Shown: one piece after another, positions 27,117 to 35,939 of the stretch
How the letters are laid out: every line of letters begins with the position of its first letter
Numbering within the stretch: the stretch's first letter is position 1
NCBI RefSeq assembly: GCF_034009455.1
Contig: NZ_CP125380.1
Coordinates: forward strand, 6,367,001 to 6,431,000
Reading direction: 5' to 3'
Origin: Pseudomonas sp. P5_109
GTDB taxonomy: Bacteria; Pseudomonadota; Gammaproteobacteria; Pseudomonadales; Pseudomonadaceae
Length of the DNA stretch: 64,000 bases
The notes under the pieces: generated by a model
Databases searched by the model: none
Told to the model about the DNA's origin: nothing
Seen by the model: the letters and a program-made list of their open reading frames with translations, nothing else
Made by a program: the position numbers and the translations under genes

Positions 27117-28922
27117 TTAGTAGCCTAGGTCGAAGTTCTCTTCTTTCATGTCCATCAGGTTGTTGGCGCCCGACAGCATGGTTACGACGTGAGTGCGGGT
27201 ACGCGGCAGGATGCGCTGGAAGTAGAAGCGCGCAGTCTGCAGCTTGGCGGTGTAGAACGCCTCTTCGGAAGTGCCGGCAGCCAGTTTCTCGGCAGCCAGG
27301 CGCGCCATGTCAGCCCAGAAGTAGGCCAGGCAGGCGTAACCGGAGTACATCAGGTAGTCCACGGAGGCCGCGCCGACTTCTTCGCGATCTTTCATGGCGG
27401 CCATACCGACCTTCATGGTCAGCTCGCCCCATTCCTTGTTCAGTGCAGCCAGCGGAGCGACGAACTCTTGAACCGCTTCGTTGCCTTCGTTGGTCTGGCA
27501 GAACTTGTGGACGATCTTGGTGAAGCCTTTCAGGGCCTCGCCTTGGGTCATCAATACTTTACGGCCCAGCAGGTCGAGTGCCTGGATACCGGTGGTGCCT
27601 TCGTACAGCATCGAAATGCGGCTGTCGCGAACGTTCTGCTCCATGCCCCACTCGGCGATGAAGCCGTGGCCGCCATAGATCTGCACGCCGTGGTTGGCCG
27701 ATTCGAAACCGACTTCGGTCATGAAGGCTTTGGCGATCGGAGTCATGAAAGCCAGCAGTGCGTCGGCTTTCTTCTTCTCTTCTTCGTCGACGCCGTACTT
27801 GACGATGTCGACCTGTTTGGCGGTGAAGTAAACCATTGCACGGTTGCCTTCGGCGAATGCCTTCATGGTCAACAGCATGCGGCGTACGTCAGGGTGCACG
27901 ATGATCGGGTCAGCGGCTTTGTCCGGCGCTTTCGGGCCAGTCAGCGAACGCATTTGCAGACGGTCGCGAGCGTATTTCAGGCCACCTTGGAAACCGACTT
28001 CGGCATGGGCCAGGCCTTGCAGCGCGGTACCCAGGCGTGCGGTGTTCATGAAGGTGAACATGCAGTTCAGGCCTTTGTTCGCCGGGCCGATCAGGAAACC
28101 GGTGGCGCCGTCGAAGTTCATCACGCAGGTGGCGTTGCCGTGGATGCCCATCTTGTGTTCCAGGGAACCGCAAGACACAGCGTTACGCGCGCCAACCGAG
28201 CCATCGGCGTTCGGCATGAACTTCGGCACGATGAACAGGGAGATGCCTTTGGTGCCGGCCGGTGCATCCGGCAGGCGGGCCAGTACGATGTGGACGATGT
28301 TGTCGGCCATGTCGTGTTCACCGGCCGAGATGAAGATCTTGGTGCCGGAAACCTTGTAGGAACCGTCGGCCTGAGGTTCGGCCTTGGTGCGCAGCATGCC
28401 CAGGTCGGTGCCGCAGTGCGGCTCGGTCAGGCACATGGTGCCGGTCCACTCACCGGAAACCAGCTTGGTCAGGTAAGCCTCTTGTTGCTCAGGAGTACCG
28501 TGCTCGGAGATGGTGTTCATCGCACCGTGCGACAGGCCCGGGTACATGCCCCACGACCAGTTGGACTCACCAACCATTTCGCTGATGGCCAGACCCAGGG
28601 ACTCCGGCAGGCCTTGGCCGCCGTGCTCTACGTCGTGAGCCAGGCTCGGCCAGCCACCTTCGACGAATTGCTTGTAGGCCTCTTTGAAGCCAGTCGGGGT
28701 CTTAACGCCGGACTCGCTCCAGGTGCAGCCTTCGAGGTCGCCCACGCGGTTCAGCGGAGCCAGCACCTGCTCACAAAACTTGGCGCCTTCCTCGAGAATG
28801 GCGTCAACCATGTCCGGGGTTGCGTCGGCGCAAGCCGGAAGGCTCTGATAGTGCGCTTCGTAGCCGAGCAGTTCGTCACGAACGAAGCGAATATCACGCA
28901 AGGGGGCCTTGTAGTCAGGCAT
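27117..28922 (-). CDS. Acyl-CoA dehydrogenase (~600-residue FadE-like, paralogue 3)
   Basis: A 601-residue flavoprotein of beta-oxidation. Features match the other two copies: [33 protein letters not shown] (~residue 160), [20 protein letters not shown] and [17 protein letters not shown]. It lies next to the bio cluster, the place I recall for P. aeruginosa PA0506 (FadE1). A tandem PsrA-type operator lies 62 bases upstream of its start, so fatty-acid induction is expected; the other two copies show no such site. It ends 20 bases from a strong shared terminator. Confidence 0.92.
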   Translation of the reverse strand: MPDYKAPLRDIRFVRDELLGYEAHYQSLPACADATPDMVDAILEEGAKFCEQVLAPLNRVGDLEGCTWSESGVKTPTGFKEAYKQFVEGGWPSLAHDVEHGGQGLPESLGLAISEMVGESNWSWGMYPGLSHGAMNTISEHGTPEQQEAYLTKLVSGEWTGTMCLTEPHCGTDLGMLRTKAEPQADGSYKVSGTKIFISAGEHDMADNIVHIVLARLPDAPAGTKGISLFIVPKFMPNADGSVGARNAVSCGSLEHKMGIHGNATCVMNFDGATGFLIGPANKGLNCMFTFMNTARLGTALQGLAHAEVGFQGGLKYARDRLQMRSLTGPKAPDKAADPIIVHPDVRRMLLTMKAFAEGNRAMVYFTAKQVDIVKYGVDEEEKKKADALLAFMTPIAKAFMTEVGFESANHGVQIYGGHGFIAEWGMEQNVRDSRISMLYEGTTGIQALDLLGRKVLMTQGEALKGFTKIVHKFCQTNEGNEAVQEFVAPLAALNKEWGELTMKVGMAAMKDREEVGAASVDYLMYSGYACLAYFWADMARLAAEKLAAGTSEEAFYTAKLQTARFYFQRILPRTRTHVVTMLSGANNLMDMKEENFDLGY

Positions 28923-28983
28923 AGCGATAAACCTCTGCTGATGTAACCGGGAATGAACGACCGCATTGATTTGTTGTTGCGAT

Positions 28984-29009
28984 CAAACAGTTGTTTGAAA
29001 CATACGTTT
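28984..29009 (-). promoter_or_regulatory. Tandem PsrA-like operator upstream of acyl-CoA dehydrogenase gene
   Basis: CAAACAGTTGTTTG (28984-28997) fits the PsrA pattern G/CAAAC-N(2-4)-GTTTG/C exactly. An overlapping second copy, GAAACATACGTTTA (28997-29010), fits with one change. PsrA is the TetR-family fatty-acid-responsive repressor/activator of Pseudomonas beta-oxidation genes. Confidence 0.65.
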
Positions 29010-29149
29010 ACGCCCAAATCTTGTCAAGCGTCGATCTTTTGCCGTTCGTCATCGCAGGCTTGGATACACAGGCACGCGACAACGCAGCCGCGCTTGCGAA
29101 GCAGCCCGCCACACTGAAAAAGATTAGTTGAACAAGAAAGACTTACGCA

Positions 29150-29174
29150 GAAAAACGCCGCGAACAGGCGCGGC
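29150..29174 (-). terminator. Terminator after the 98-residue gene
   Basis: Seven-base stem CGCCGCG (29155-29161) / CGCGGCG (29168-29174), followed on the minus strand by TTTTT, 28 bases after the stop codon of the small gene. Confidence 0.8.
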
Positions 29175-29201
29175 GCTGGAGGGTGCAAATTCTTTAATGA
29201 A

Positions 29202-29498
29202 TCAAGCGTAGGTATCGATCAACGTCCCGAGCACTTCGTCGGAGGCCTTGGCGACTTTCACGCCCAGCTCCGCCTGAATCTTGCCTTGGGCCATTTCGAC
29301 CATGTTGCTGGCCACATCCGATTGCTGGCTGCGATCAACCGATCGCAGCCGATCGACCTGCGCCTCGGAGGACTGGCTGGTGACCGAACGCTCGATCGTG
29401 GTGTTGGCGATCTGCCCGGCGGCTAGATCGACTCGGTTCTGCCCTGTCTGAAGGGTGCTCAGACCGGCATAAAAAGCGGTGTTACCTGAGATTTCCAT
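29202..29498 (-). CDS. 98-residue protein resembling fused ends of a flagellar rod/hook protein
   Basis: The N-terminal half (NTAFYAGLSTLQTGQNRVDL, then AAGQIANTTI) resembles the start of FlgB/FlgC/FlgG axial proteins, where the pattern is a short helix and an ANNIANVNT motif. The C-terminal half (SDVASNMVEMAQGKIQAELG, then VAKASDEVLGTLIDTYA) resembles their C-terminal helix. The variable middle domain of real rod proteins is missing, and there is no flagellar gene nearby. It is the last minus-strand gene after bioD. P. aeruginosa carries a small gene of unknown function at this position (PA0505), as I recall. Function unknown. Confidence 0.75.
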   Translation of the reverse strand: MEISGNTAFYAGLSTLQTGQNRVDLAAGQIANTTIERSVTSQSSEAQVDRLRSVDRSQQSDVASNMVEMAQGKIQAELGVKVAKASDEVLGTLIDTYA

Positions 29499-29605
29499 GG
29501 GAGAACTCGTCCTTTCAAAGGATCAACAGCGGTCATTGAAGCAGAGTGACCGGCAAAACACCCGTCAAAAACACTAATGGCACAGTGCCTTGTCATAGGC
29601 AAAGC

Positions 29606-30286
29606 CTAGTCAAGCAGATCCAACTGAAGGTGTTCTGCCACTGCTTCCGCCGTGACTGACTTGAGTTTCGGTACTCGCCCCAGGCACGGCGCCGGGAGGC
29701 GCTCGGCAAGGGTGGCGAGGTTTTCTTCCAGACGCGAGGTTTTCGGGTCGATGATGTTGGCCACCCAACCCGCCAGCTGCAAACCGTCCCGGGCAATCGC
29801 TTCGGCGGTCAGCAGGGCATGGCTGATACACCCCAGTCGTACGCCCACCACCAGAATCACCGGCAGCTGTAACGCGATGGCCAGGTCCGACAGGTTGTCC
29901 TGATCCGCCAACGGCACGCGCCAGCCACCGGCACCTTCGATGAGGGTGAAATCTGCCTGCATGCCCAGAATCTGCCGCATCGGCGCCAGCAACGACTGCA
30001 CCGTCAACGCCACGCCCGCCTCGCGTGCCGCCAGATGCGGGGCGATGGCCGGTTCGAAAGCCACCGGATTGACCTGTGCATAGGTCAGCGGCAGCGAGCA
30101 CTGCGCCAACAGCGCCAGCGCATCGGCGTTGCGCAGGCCTTTGGGCGTCACATCACAACCGGAGGCGACCGGCTTGCCCGCCGCCGTGCTCAAACCCGCC
30201 GAACGCGCCGCATGCAGCAGGCCCGCGGCGACCGTGGTTTTACCGACATCGGTATCCGTGCCGGTGATGAAATAGGCTGCGCTCAT
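29606..30286 (-). CDS. bioD: Dethiobiotin synthase
   Basis: A 226-residue ATP-dependent enzyme that closes the ureido ring of dethiobiotin from diaminopelargonate, carbon dioxide and ATP. The P-loop is [10 protein letters not shown] near residue 10, followed by KPVASGC (substrate lysine) and EGAGGWRVP. It overlaps bioC by four bases and is the last biotin gene of the operon. Confidence 0.96.
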   Translation of the reverse strand: MSAAYFITGTDTDVGKTTVAAGLLHAARSAGLSTAAGKPVASGCDVTPKGLRNADALALLAQCSLPLTYAQVNPVAFEPAIAPHLAAREAGVALTVQSLLAPMRQILGMQADFTLIEGAGGWRVPLADQDNLSDLAIALQLPVILVVGVRLGCISHALLTAEAIARDGLQLAGWVANIIDPKTSRLEENLATLAERLPAPCLGRVPKLKSVTAEAVAEHLQLDLLD

Positions 30287-31095
30287 AAGGGTTTCTCCAA
30301 AACGGCATACACCACTTGATAAGTCGCCGGCAGGCCCCGGGCCTGACGAAACTGCTCATACGCCTCAATCAAACCCATAATCCGCGCCCGGCCGGTCAAG
30401 CCACCCGGTCGACCAGGATTAAGGTTGTGCGCACCCAGCGCCTTGAGCTCATGGGTCAGGCTGCGCACATCCGGGTAATGCAGCACGTGGGGAAGGTTTT
30501 GCAGACTGACGACCCTCAAGCCACTGGCCGCACACAACTGCTGATAAACACCAAACTCCCGGAAGCGGTTGACGTGCACCATGCCATCGACTTCCCGCCA
30601 GCTGTCGCGCAATTCAAACAACGTCCCTACACAGAGACTAGCAAACGCGAAAACGCCACCCGGTTTCAGCACCCGACAGGCTTCACTGAGCACCGAATCA
30701 AAGTCCGCGCACCACTGCACCGCCAGGCTGGAGAAGATCAGGTCGCAGGTCGAGTCCCGCAGCGGTAAATGCTCGGCATCGCCGGCCACGAAATGCGTGG
30801 CACCACCCAATGGCCGGGCGTGGTTGAGCATGCCTTCGGCGATGTCCAGCGCCACACCGTGACTGCCCGCAAATTGCTCACCCAGGGCACGACTGAAATG
30901 CCCGGTGCCACAGCCCAGATCCAGCCAGCGCTGCGGGACGAAGTCCTGCGGTAATCGCGCGAGCAATTGGCTGCCGACATCACGCTGCAACTCGGCCACG
31001 CTGTCGTAGCTGGCCGCCGCGCGGGAGAAAGACGCTGCTACCTGACGCTTGTCGGGCAAGCCGCCGGGCAGTTTGGGGAAGGATAAATCAGTCAT
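30283..31095 (-). CDS. bioC: Malonyl-ACP O-methyltransferase
   Basis: A 270-residue SAM-dependent methyltransferase that makes malonyl-ACP methyl ester, the entry point of pimeloyl synthesis for biotin. The SAM-binding motif is [15 protein letters not shown], followed by DIAEGML and FSSLAVQWC. The start is set at 31095 ([12 protein letters not shown]), eight bases inside the end of bioH. A longer frame to 31179 would run well into bioH and is not supported. Confidence 0.95.
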   Translation of the reverse strand: MTDLSFPKLPGGLPDKRQVAASFSRAAASYDSVAELQRDVGSQLLARLPQDFVPQRWLDLGCGTGHFSRALGEQFAGSHGVALDIAEGMLNHARPLGGATHFVAGDAEHLPLRDSTCDLIFSSLAVQWCADFDSVLSEACRVLKPGGVFAFASLCVGTLFELRDSWREVDGMVHVNRFREFGVYQQLCAASGLRVVSLQNLPHVLHYPDVRSLTHELKALGAHNLNPGRPGGLTGRARIMGLIEAYEQFRQARGLPATYQVVYAVLEKPL

Positions 31096-31819
31096 CGCCG
31101 CACTCATGCAAAAAGGCCTGGATCGCCCCCGCCACACCGTGGGGGTCCTCAAGGAGAAACGCGTGGCTGGCCTGTTCAATCAGACCGATTTCGACATCCG
31201 GCAGCATCGCCAGCAACTCGCCCGCCGCTTCCGCCGGCACCAGTGCGTCAAGGCCGGCGAACAAATGTAGTTGCGGACCGCGAAACGATTGCAATGCCTG
31301 GCGGGTATCCAGTTGTGCGAGCACTTGCAGACCGCTGAGCAGCACCGGCGCTGCGGTATTCGGAGCGCCACCCAGCATCAACCGCGACAATCCGCGAGGG
31401 TCTTCGGCGCCTTGGGCGCAGAGCAGTGAAAAGCGTTTCAACGTCGCACGCGGGTCGGCAGCACATCCCGTCAGAAACGCATCGAAGGTTTCGCCAGGCA
31501 TGGCGGCCGTCCATTGTTCATGAGCGACAAAAGAGACGTTGCTGGCCAGGGTGAACACGCCACAGCAGCGATCGCCGCGTCGGGCCGCCAACTCGCAGGC
31601 GAGCATGCCGCCCAATGACCAGCCGCCCAGCCAGGCGTCTTGCGGTAACGTCGAATCGAGCTCATCGAGCCATTCTTCAAGATCGCTCGACTCCAGCTCC
31701 GGCAACGGCTCGATCTCGACGCGCAGGTGCTCATTCAGGCCGCGCAAGGCCGCTGCCAGGGGCTCCAAAGGTGAAACACCAAGGCCCCAGCCGGGCAGCA
31801 GAATCAGACGGTCACGCAT
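31088..31819 (-). CDS. bioH: Pimeloyl-ACP methyl ester carboxylesterase
   Basis: A 243-residue alpha/beta hydrolase that removes the methyl ester and ends the pimeloyl elongation cycle. The nucleophile elbow is GWSLGG (Ser ~68). A C-terminal [13 protein letters not shown] provides the likely catalytic His, and GLDALVP the Asp. It overlaps bioF by eight bases and bioC by eight bases, so the genes are translated together. Confidence 0.94.
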   Translation of the reverse strand: MRDRLILLPGWGLGVSPLEPLAAALRGLNEHLRVEIEPLPELESSDLEEWLDELDSTLPQDAWLGGWSLGGMLACELAARRGDRCCGVFTLASNVSFVAHEQWTAAMPGETFDAFLTGCAADPRATLKRFSLLCAQGAEDPRGLSRLMLGGAPNTAAPVLLSGLQVLAQLDTRQALQSFRGPQLHLFAGLDALVPAEAAGELLAMLPDVEIGLIEQASHAFLLEDPHGVAGAIQAFLHECGDD

Positions 31820-32990
31820 GGCTTGGCTCCGGCTGCAGCTGTTGAAAACAATCGGCCAGTCCGTTTAACAATAGCTGTACCTGGGCCTCGCTGTGGGCGG
31901 CGGTCAGCGTGACCCGGAGTCGGGCGCTGCCGGCTGGCACGGTCGGCGGGCGAATCGCGGTCACCATCAATCCGCGTTCGCGCAGCATTTGTGAAAAGCG
32001 CACCGCGCGCCCGGCGTCACCGATCATGATCGGCTGGATCGGTGTGAAGCTGTCCATGAGTTCCAGGCCAATCTGTTCGGCGCCGTGGCGGAACTGGCGG
32101 ATCAGCGTCTGCAAATGCTCGCGGCGCCAGTGTTCGCTGCGTAGCAGTTCCAGGCTTTTCAGGGTGGCGCAGGCCAACGCCGGTGGCTGGCTGGTGGTGT
32201 AGATGTAGGGCCGGGCGAACTGGATCAGGCTTTCGATCAGCTCTTCGCTGCCCGCCACAAAGGCACCCGCCGTACCGAAGGCTTTGCCGAGGGTACCGAC
32301 CAGCACCGGAACGTCCTCCTGGCTCAGACCGAAATGTTCGACGATGCCGCCACCGTTGGCACCCAACGGTCCAAAACCGTGAGCGTCGTCGACCATCAAC
32401 CAGGCGCCTTTGGCCTTGGCCTCGCGAGCCAGCGCTGGCAAGTCGGCGATATCGCCGTCCATGCTGAACACACCGTCCGTGACCACCAGCGTATTGCCGG
32501 TGGCTTTTTCCAGGCGTTTGGCCAGGCTCGCAGCGTCGTTGTGCAGGTAACGATTGAACCGCGCACCGGACAACAGACCCGCATCGAGCAGCGATGCATG
32601 ATTGAGCCGGTCTTCGAGCACCGTATCGCCCTGCCCCACCAGCGCCGTGACCGCGCCGAGGTTGGCCATGTAACCGGTGGTGAACAGCAATGCGCGCGGG
32701 CGACCGGTCAGGTCGGCCAACGCTTCTTCCAGGGCATGGTGCGGGGCGCTATGGCCGATGACCAGATGTGATGCCCCGCCGCCCACGCCCCACTTCGAAG
32801 CGCCGGCGCGCCAGGCCTCGATCACTTGCGGATGATTGGCCAGGCCCAGGTAGTCGTTGTTACAGAACGCCAGCAACGGCTGGCCATCGACCACCACTTG
32901 CGGCCCCTGCGGGCTTTCAAGCAGGGGGCGCTGACGGTAGAGATTTTCGGCACGACGGGCAGCAAGGCGTGCGGCGAGATCGAAAGACAT
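31812..32990 (-). CDS. bioF: 8-amino-7-oxononanoate synthase
   Basis: A 392-residue PLP enzyme condensing pimeloyl-ACP and alanine. It has the alpha-oxoamine synthase pattern: [14 protein letters not shown] near the N-terminus, VDDAHGFG (~residue 200) and the PLP lysine in [11 protein letters not shown] (~238). The start at 32990 has a GAGG site on the minus strand; the in-frame TTG at 33005 is less likely. A REPIN lies in the gap to bioB. Confidence 0.96.
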   Translation of the reverse strand: MSFDLAARLAARRAENLYRQRPLLESPQGPQVVVDGQPLLAFCNNDYLGLANHPQVIEAWRAGASKWGVGGGASHLVIGHSAPHHALEEALADLTGRPRALLFTTGYMANLGAVTALVGQGDTVLEDRLNHASLLDAGLLSGARFNRYLHNDAASLAKRLEKATGNTLVVTDGVFSMDGDIADLPALAREAKAKGAWLMVDDAHGFGPLGANGGGIVEHFGLSQEDVPVLVGTLGKAFGTAGAFVAGSEELIESLIQFARPYIYTTSQPPALACATLKSLELLRSEHWRREHLQTLIRQFRHGAEQIGLELMDSFTPIQPIMIGDAGRAVRFSQMLRERGLMVTAIRPPTVPAGSARLRVTLTAAHSEAQVQLLLNGLADCFQQLQPEPSHA

Positions 32991-33028
32991 GCAGGCCTCG
33001 GACAAACAATCAAGGTAGACACCGAACC

Positions 33029-33119
33029 TGTAGGAGCTGGCTTGCCAGCGATGAGGGCGTCAGATTCAACATATCCATCAGTTGAGAGACCGCTATCGCT
33101 GGCAAGCCAGCTCCTACAA
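33029..33119. repeat. REPIN (TGTAGGAGCTGGCTTGCCAGCGA type) inside bio operon
   Basis: Inverted pair TGTAGGAGCTGGCTTGCCAGCG ... CGCTGGCAAGCCAGCTCCTACA. A third sequence family in this window, lying between bioB and bioF. Confidence 0.9.
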
Positions 33120-33156
33120 GTGTTTTGCATTTCAACCAGAGAAGTCGGTGAAAGAC

Positions 33157-34212
33157 TCAGACGGCCGCGTTATAGAACTGCTCGCTGCTCTTCTGCTCCA
33201 CCAGCGCCTGTTCGATAGCTGCCTGGTGCACTTCATCGGCGTGCTCTTCGCGGGCTTCCGGCAGGATGCCCAGGCGCGAGAACAGTTGCATGTCCTTGTC
33301 GGCCTGCGGGTTGGCGGTGGTCAGCAGTTTTTCGCCGTAGAAAATCGAGTTTGCGCCGGCGAAGAACGCCAGGGCCTGCATCTGCTCGTTCATGGCTTCG
33401 CGGCCGGCGGACAGGCGCACGTGCGATTGCGGCATCAGGATGCGCGCGACGGCGAGCATGCGGATGAAGTCGAACGGGTCGACGTCGTCGGCATTTTCCA
33501 GCGGCGTACCGGCGACTTTCACCAGCATGTTGATCGGCACCGACTCCGGGTGCTCCGGCAGGTTGGCGAGCTGGATCAGCAGATTGGCGCGGTCGTCCAG
33601 CGACTCGCCCATGCCGAGGATGCCGCCGGAACAGATCTTCATCCCCGACTCACGCACATAGGCCAGGGTTTGCAGGCGCTCGCCGTAGGTGCGGGTGGTG
33701 ATGATGCTGCCGTAGAACTCGGGTGAGGTGTCGAGGTTGTGGTTGTAGTAGTCGAGGCCGGCCTTAGCCAGCGCTTCGGTCTGATCCTGATCCAGGCGAC
33801 CGAGGGTCATGCAGGTTTCCAGGCCCAGGGCTTTCACGCCTTCGACCATCTTCAGTACGTAAGGCATGTCCTTGGCCGACGGGTGCTTCCACGCCGCGCC
33901 CATGCAGAAGCGGGTCGAACCGATGGCCTTGGCGCGAGCGGCCTCTTCGAGGACCTTCTGCACTTCCATCAGCTTTTCTTTTTCCAGGCCAGTGTTGTAG
34001 TGGCCGGACTGCGGACAATATTTGCAATCTTCCGGGCAAGCGCCGGTTTTGATCGACAGCAGGGTCGACACCTGGACGCGGTTGGCGTCGAAATGCGCAC
34101 GGTGCACCGTCTGCGCCTGGAACAACAGGTCATTGAATGGTTGAACGAAGAGTGCTTTGACTTCGGCCAAAGTCCAGTCATGACGCAGGGTTGCAGTGGT
34201 GCTGGCGCTCAT
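33157..34212 (-). CDS. bioB: Biotin synthase (radical SAM)
   Basis: A 351-residue enzyme that inserts sulfur into dethiobiotin. The radical SAM cluster motif CxxxCxxC is C59-C63-C66 ([13 protein letters not shown]). Further BioB hallmarks are [23 protein letters not shown] and the [2Fe-2S] arginine region [11 protein letters not shown]. The start at 34212 follows AAAGGAAA at good spacing; a frame from 34242 is upstream of that site. First gene of the bioBFHCD operon, controlled by the promoter/operator at 34290-34343. Confidence 0.97.
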   Translation of the reverse strand: MSASTTATLRHDWTLAEVKALFVQPFNDLLFQAQTVHRAHFDANRVQVSTLLSIKTGACPEDCKYCPQSGHYNTGLEKEKLMEVQKVLEEAARAKAIGSTRFCMGAAWKHPSAKDMPYVLKMVEGVKALGLETCMTLGRLDQDQTEALAKAGLDYYNHNLDTSPEFYGSIITTRTYGERLQTLAYVRESGMKICSGGILGMGESLDDRANLLIQLANLPEHPESVPINMLVKVAGTPLENADDVDPFDFIRMLAVARILMPQSHVRLSAGREAMNEQMQALAFFAGANSIFYGEKLLTTANPQADKDMQLFSRLGILPEAREEHADEVHQAAIEQALVEQKSSEQFYNAAV

Positions 34213-34289
34213 GGGCGTTTCCTTTGAATTATGCTTTGGCATGCGGCTGGGTAATGAAATTTCACAGCCGCTTCACAGTTGTTTCGGCA

Positions 34290-34343
34290 TATTTAAGGAA
34301 GAGTGATGCGCTGTCAACCACGATACACAGAACAGGTTTACAT
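34290..34343 (-). promoter_or_regulatory. bio operon promoter with BirA-type operator, overlapping comF start
   Basis: CTGTCAACC (34311-34319), 15 bases, GGTTTACAT (34335-34343) matches the BirA operator pattern TTGTNAACC-N15-GGTTNACAA in 16 of 18 bases. On the minus strand the inner half contains TTGACA (34312-34317), 16 bases before TAAATA (34290-34295), a good promoter pointing at bioB. BirA with biotinyl-AMP would block the -35 box. The same DNA codes for the first dozen residues of comF. Confidence 0.8.
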
Positions 34344-35046
34344 CTGGTTAAAAAACAAACAGTCATGCCTTTTGTGCGATGAGCCGGCCGACGGCATCCC
34401 TCCTGTCTGCACGGCCTGCGAAACCGAGTTGCCTTGGCTCGGCGATCATTGCATGACCTGCGCCCTGCCGCTTCCGGCCGCGGGCCTTACCTGCGGCCAT
34501 TGCCTGAAGCAGCCACCGGCCTTCGAACAAGTGATTGCTCCCTGGACCTACAGCTTTCCGGTAGACAGTCTGATCACCCGCTTCAAACACAACGCAAAGT
34601 GGCCGTTTGGCCGCCTACTCGCCGAACTTTTCGTCCAATACCTGCAAGATCGCTTCGAAAACGATCTGCAGCGACCCGATATGCTGATCCCGGTACCGCT
34701 GGCCAACCGGCGCCTGCGCCAACGCGGGTTCAATCAGGCGGCAATGCTGGCTCACTGGCTGGGTGCCGGTCTGGATATCTCTTGCGACGAACGGTTGCTG
34801 CTACGAACCCAGGACACCGACGCCCAACAGGCCTTGAACGCCGAAGCCCGCCGAAAGAACCTGCGCAACGCTTTCGCCCTCGCACCCGGTGCGGTCGTCA
34901 AAGGCCAGCACCTGGCCCTGGTCGACGACGTCCTGACCACCGGTGCCACGGCCCAGTCCCTGGCTCGCCTGCTGATGGACGCCGGTGCTGCACGGGTCGA
35001 CGTCTACTGCCTGGCCCGCACACCCAAACCCGGTGAGACACCCTGA
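34306..35046 (+). CDS. comF: ComF family phosphoribosyltransferase-like protein
   Basis: A 246-residue protein of the ComF/GntX family, named for a role in DNA uptake and found in many non-competent bacteria. An N-terminal zinc-finger-like cysteine set (CLLCDEPADGIPPVCTAC, then HCMTCALPL and CGHC) precedes a phosphoribosyltransferase domain with VDDVLTTGATAQSL. ATG at 34306 has AAGGAA upstream. The first codons overlap the bio operator. Biochemical activity is not established for the family. Confidence 0.9.
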   Translation: MRCQPRYTEQVYIWLKNKQSCLLCDEPADGIPPVCTACETELPWLGDHCMTCALPLPAAGLTCGHCLKQPPAFEQVIAPWTYSFPVDSLITRFKHNAKWPFGRLLAELFVQYLQDRFENDLQRPDMLIPVPLANRRLRQRGFNQAAMLAHWLGAGLDISCDERLLLRTQDTDAQQALNAEARRKNLRNAFALAPGAVVKGQHLALVDDVLTTGATAQSLARLLMDAGAARVDVYCLARTPKPGETP

Positions 35047-35109
35047 CTTGACTCACGCGGCCCAAGCGGCCAACGTCCTCACCCTCGTTACCAGCCAAAG
35101 CGACTTGCC

Positions 35110-35874
35110 ATGTCTTTGCCAACCTTGTTGTCCCAGCACATTGTCCGCCGTCCGCAGCGCATCGCCCTGCTGCAGCACATCGCCGAACAGGGCTCGATCA
35201 CCCGCGCGGCAAAGAGCGCGGGTCTGAGCTACAAGGCCGCCTGGGATGCAATCGATGAGCTGAACAACCTTGCGCAGAAGCCTCTAGTGGAGCGGATTGT
35301 CGGCGGCAAGGGCGGCGGCGGTGCCCGCCTCTCCATCGAAGGTGAGCGGGTGTTGCGGCTGTACCAGAAGCTGCAAGCCTTGCAGGCTCAAGTGCTGGAA
35401 GCCGCCGAGGACGCGAGCGATCTGGACCTGCTCGGGCGTTTGATGCTGCGCACCAGCGCGCGCAATCAGTTGCACGGCAAGGTGAGCGCAATCGAGCCTC
35501 AGGGACGCAACGACCTGATTCGCCTGGAAGTCGCCGAAGGGGTGATCGTCGACGCGCAAATCACCCACGACAGCACCGAGCGCCTGGAGCTGCAGATCGG
35601 CACCGAAGTCGTGGCATTGATCAAGGCCGGCTGGCTTGATGTGTTGGAAATCAATTCCGCCGAAACACCGGGAAACAATTGCCTGAAAGGCACCATCGAG
35701 AAGATTCTCGACGCCGACGATGGCCCCAGCGAAGTGCGCATTACCCTGCCCAACGGTCTGACACTGTGCGCCCTGGACGAGCCTCAACATCTGCAGGCAT
35801 TGGGACTGACCTGCGGCAAACCGGTGCGCGTGGAGTTTTCGCCGTCCAGGGTTCTGCTGGGTACGCCGCTTTAA
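35110..35874 (+). CDS. modE: ModE-like molybdate-responsive regulator
   Basis: A 254-residue regulator with a ModE-type winged helix (LSQHIVRRPQRIALLQHIAE, then AAWDAIDELNN and the wing GGKGGGGARLS) and two C-terminal Mop/TOBE repeats (residues ~120-185 and ~190-254, each with an RN..HGKV- or GTIE-like strand pattern). ModE binds molybdate and represses the mod transport genes, which are not in this window. It is 63 bases downstream of comF. Confidence 0.88.
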   Translation: MSLPTLLSQHIVRRPQRIALLQHIAEQGSITRAAKSAGLSYKAAWDAIDELNNLAQKPLVERIVGGKGGGGARLSIEGERVLRLYQKLQALQAQVLEAAEDASDLDLLGRLMLRTSARNQLHGKVSAIEPQGRNDLIRLEVAEGVIVDAQITHDSTERLELQIGTEVVALIKAGWLDVLEINSAETPGNNCLKGTIEKILDADDGPSEVRITLPNGLTLCALDEPQHLQALGLTCGKPVRVEFSPSRVLLGTPL

Positions 35875-35939
35875 GCAAACTGCAACAAAAGGTTCATTAC
35901 TCATCATTAAGGTGTCAGCAAAACCGCAGGGAGCCTGAA

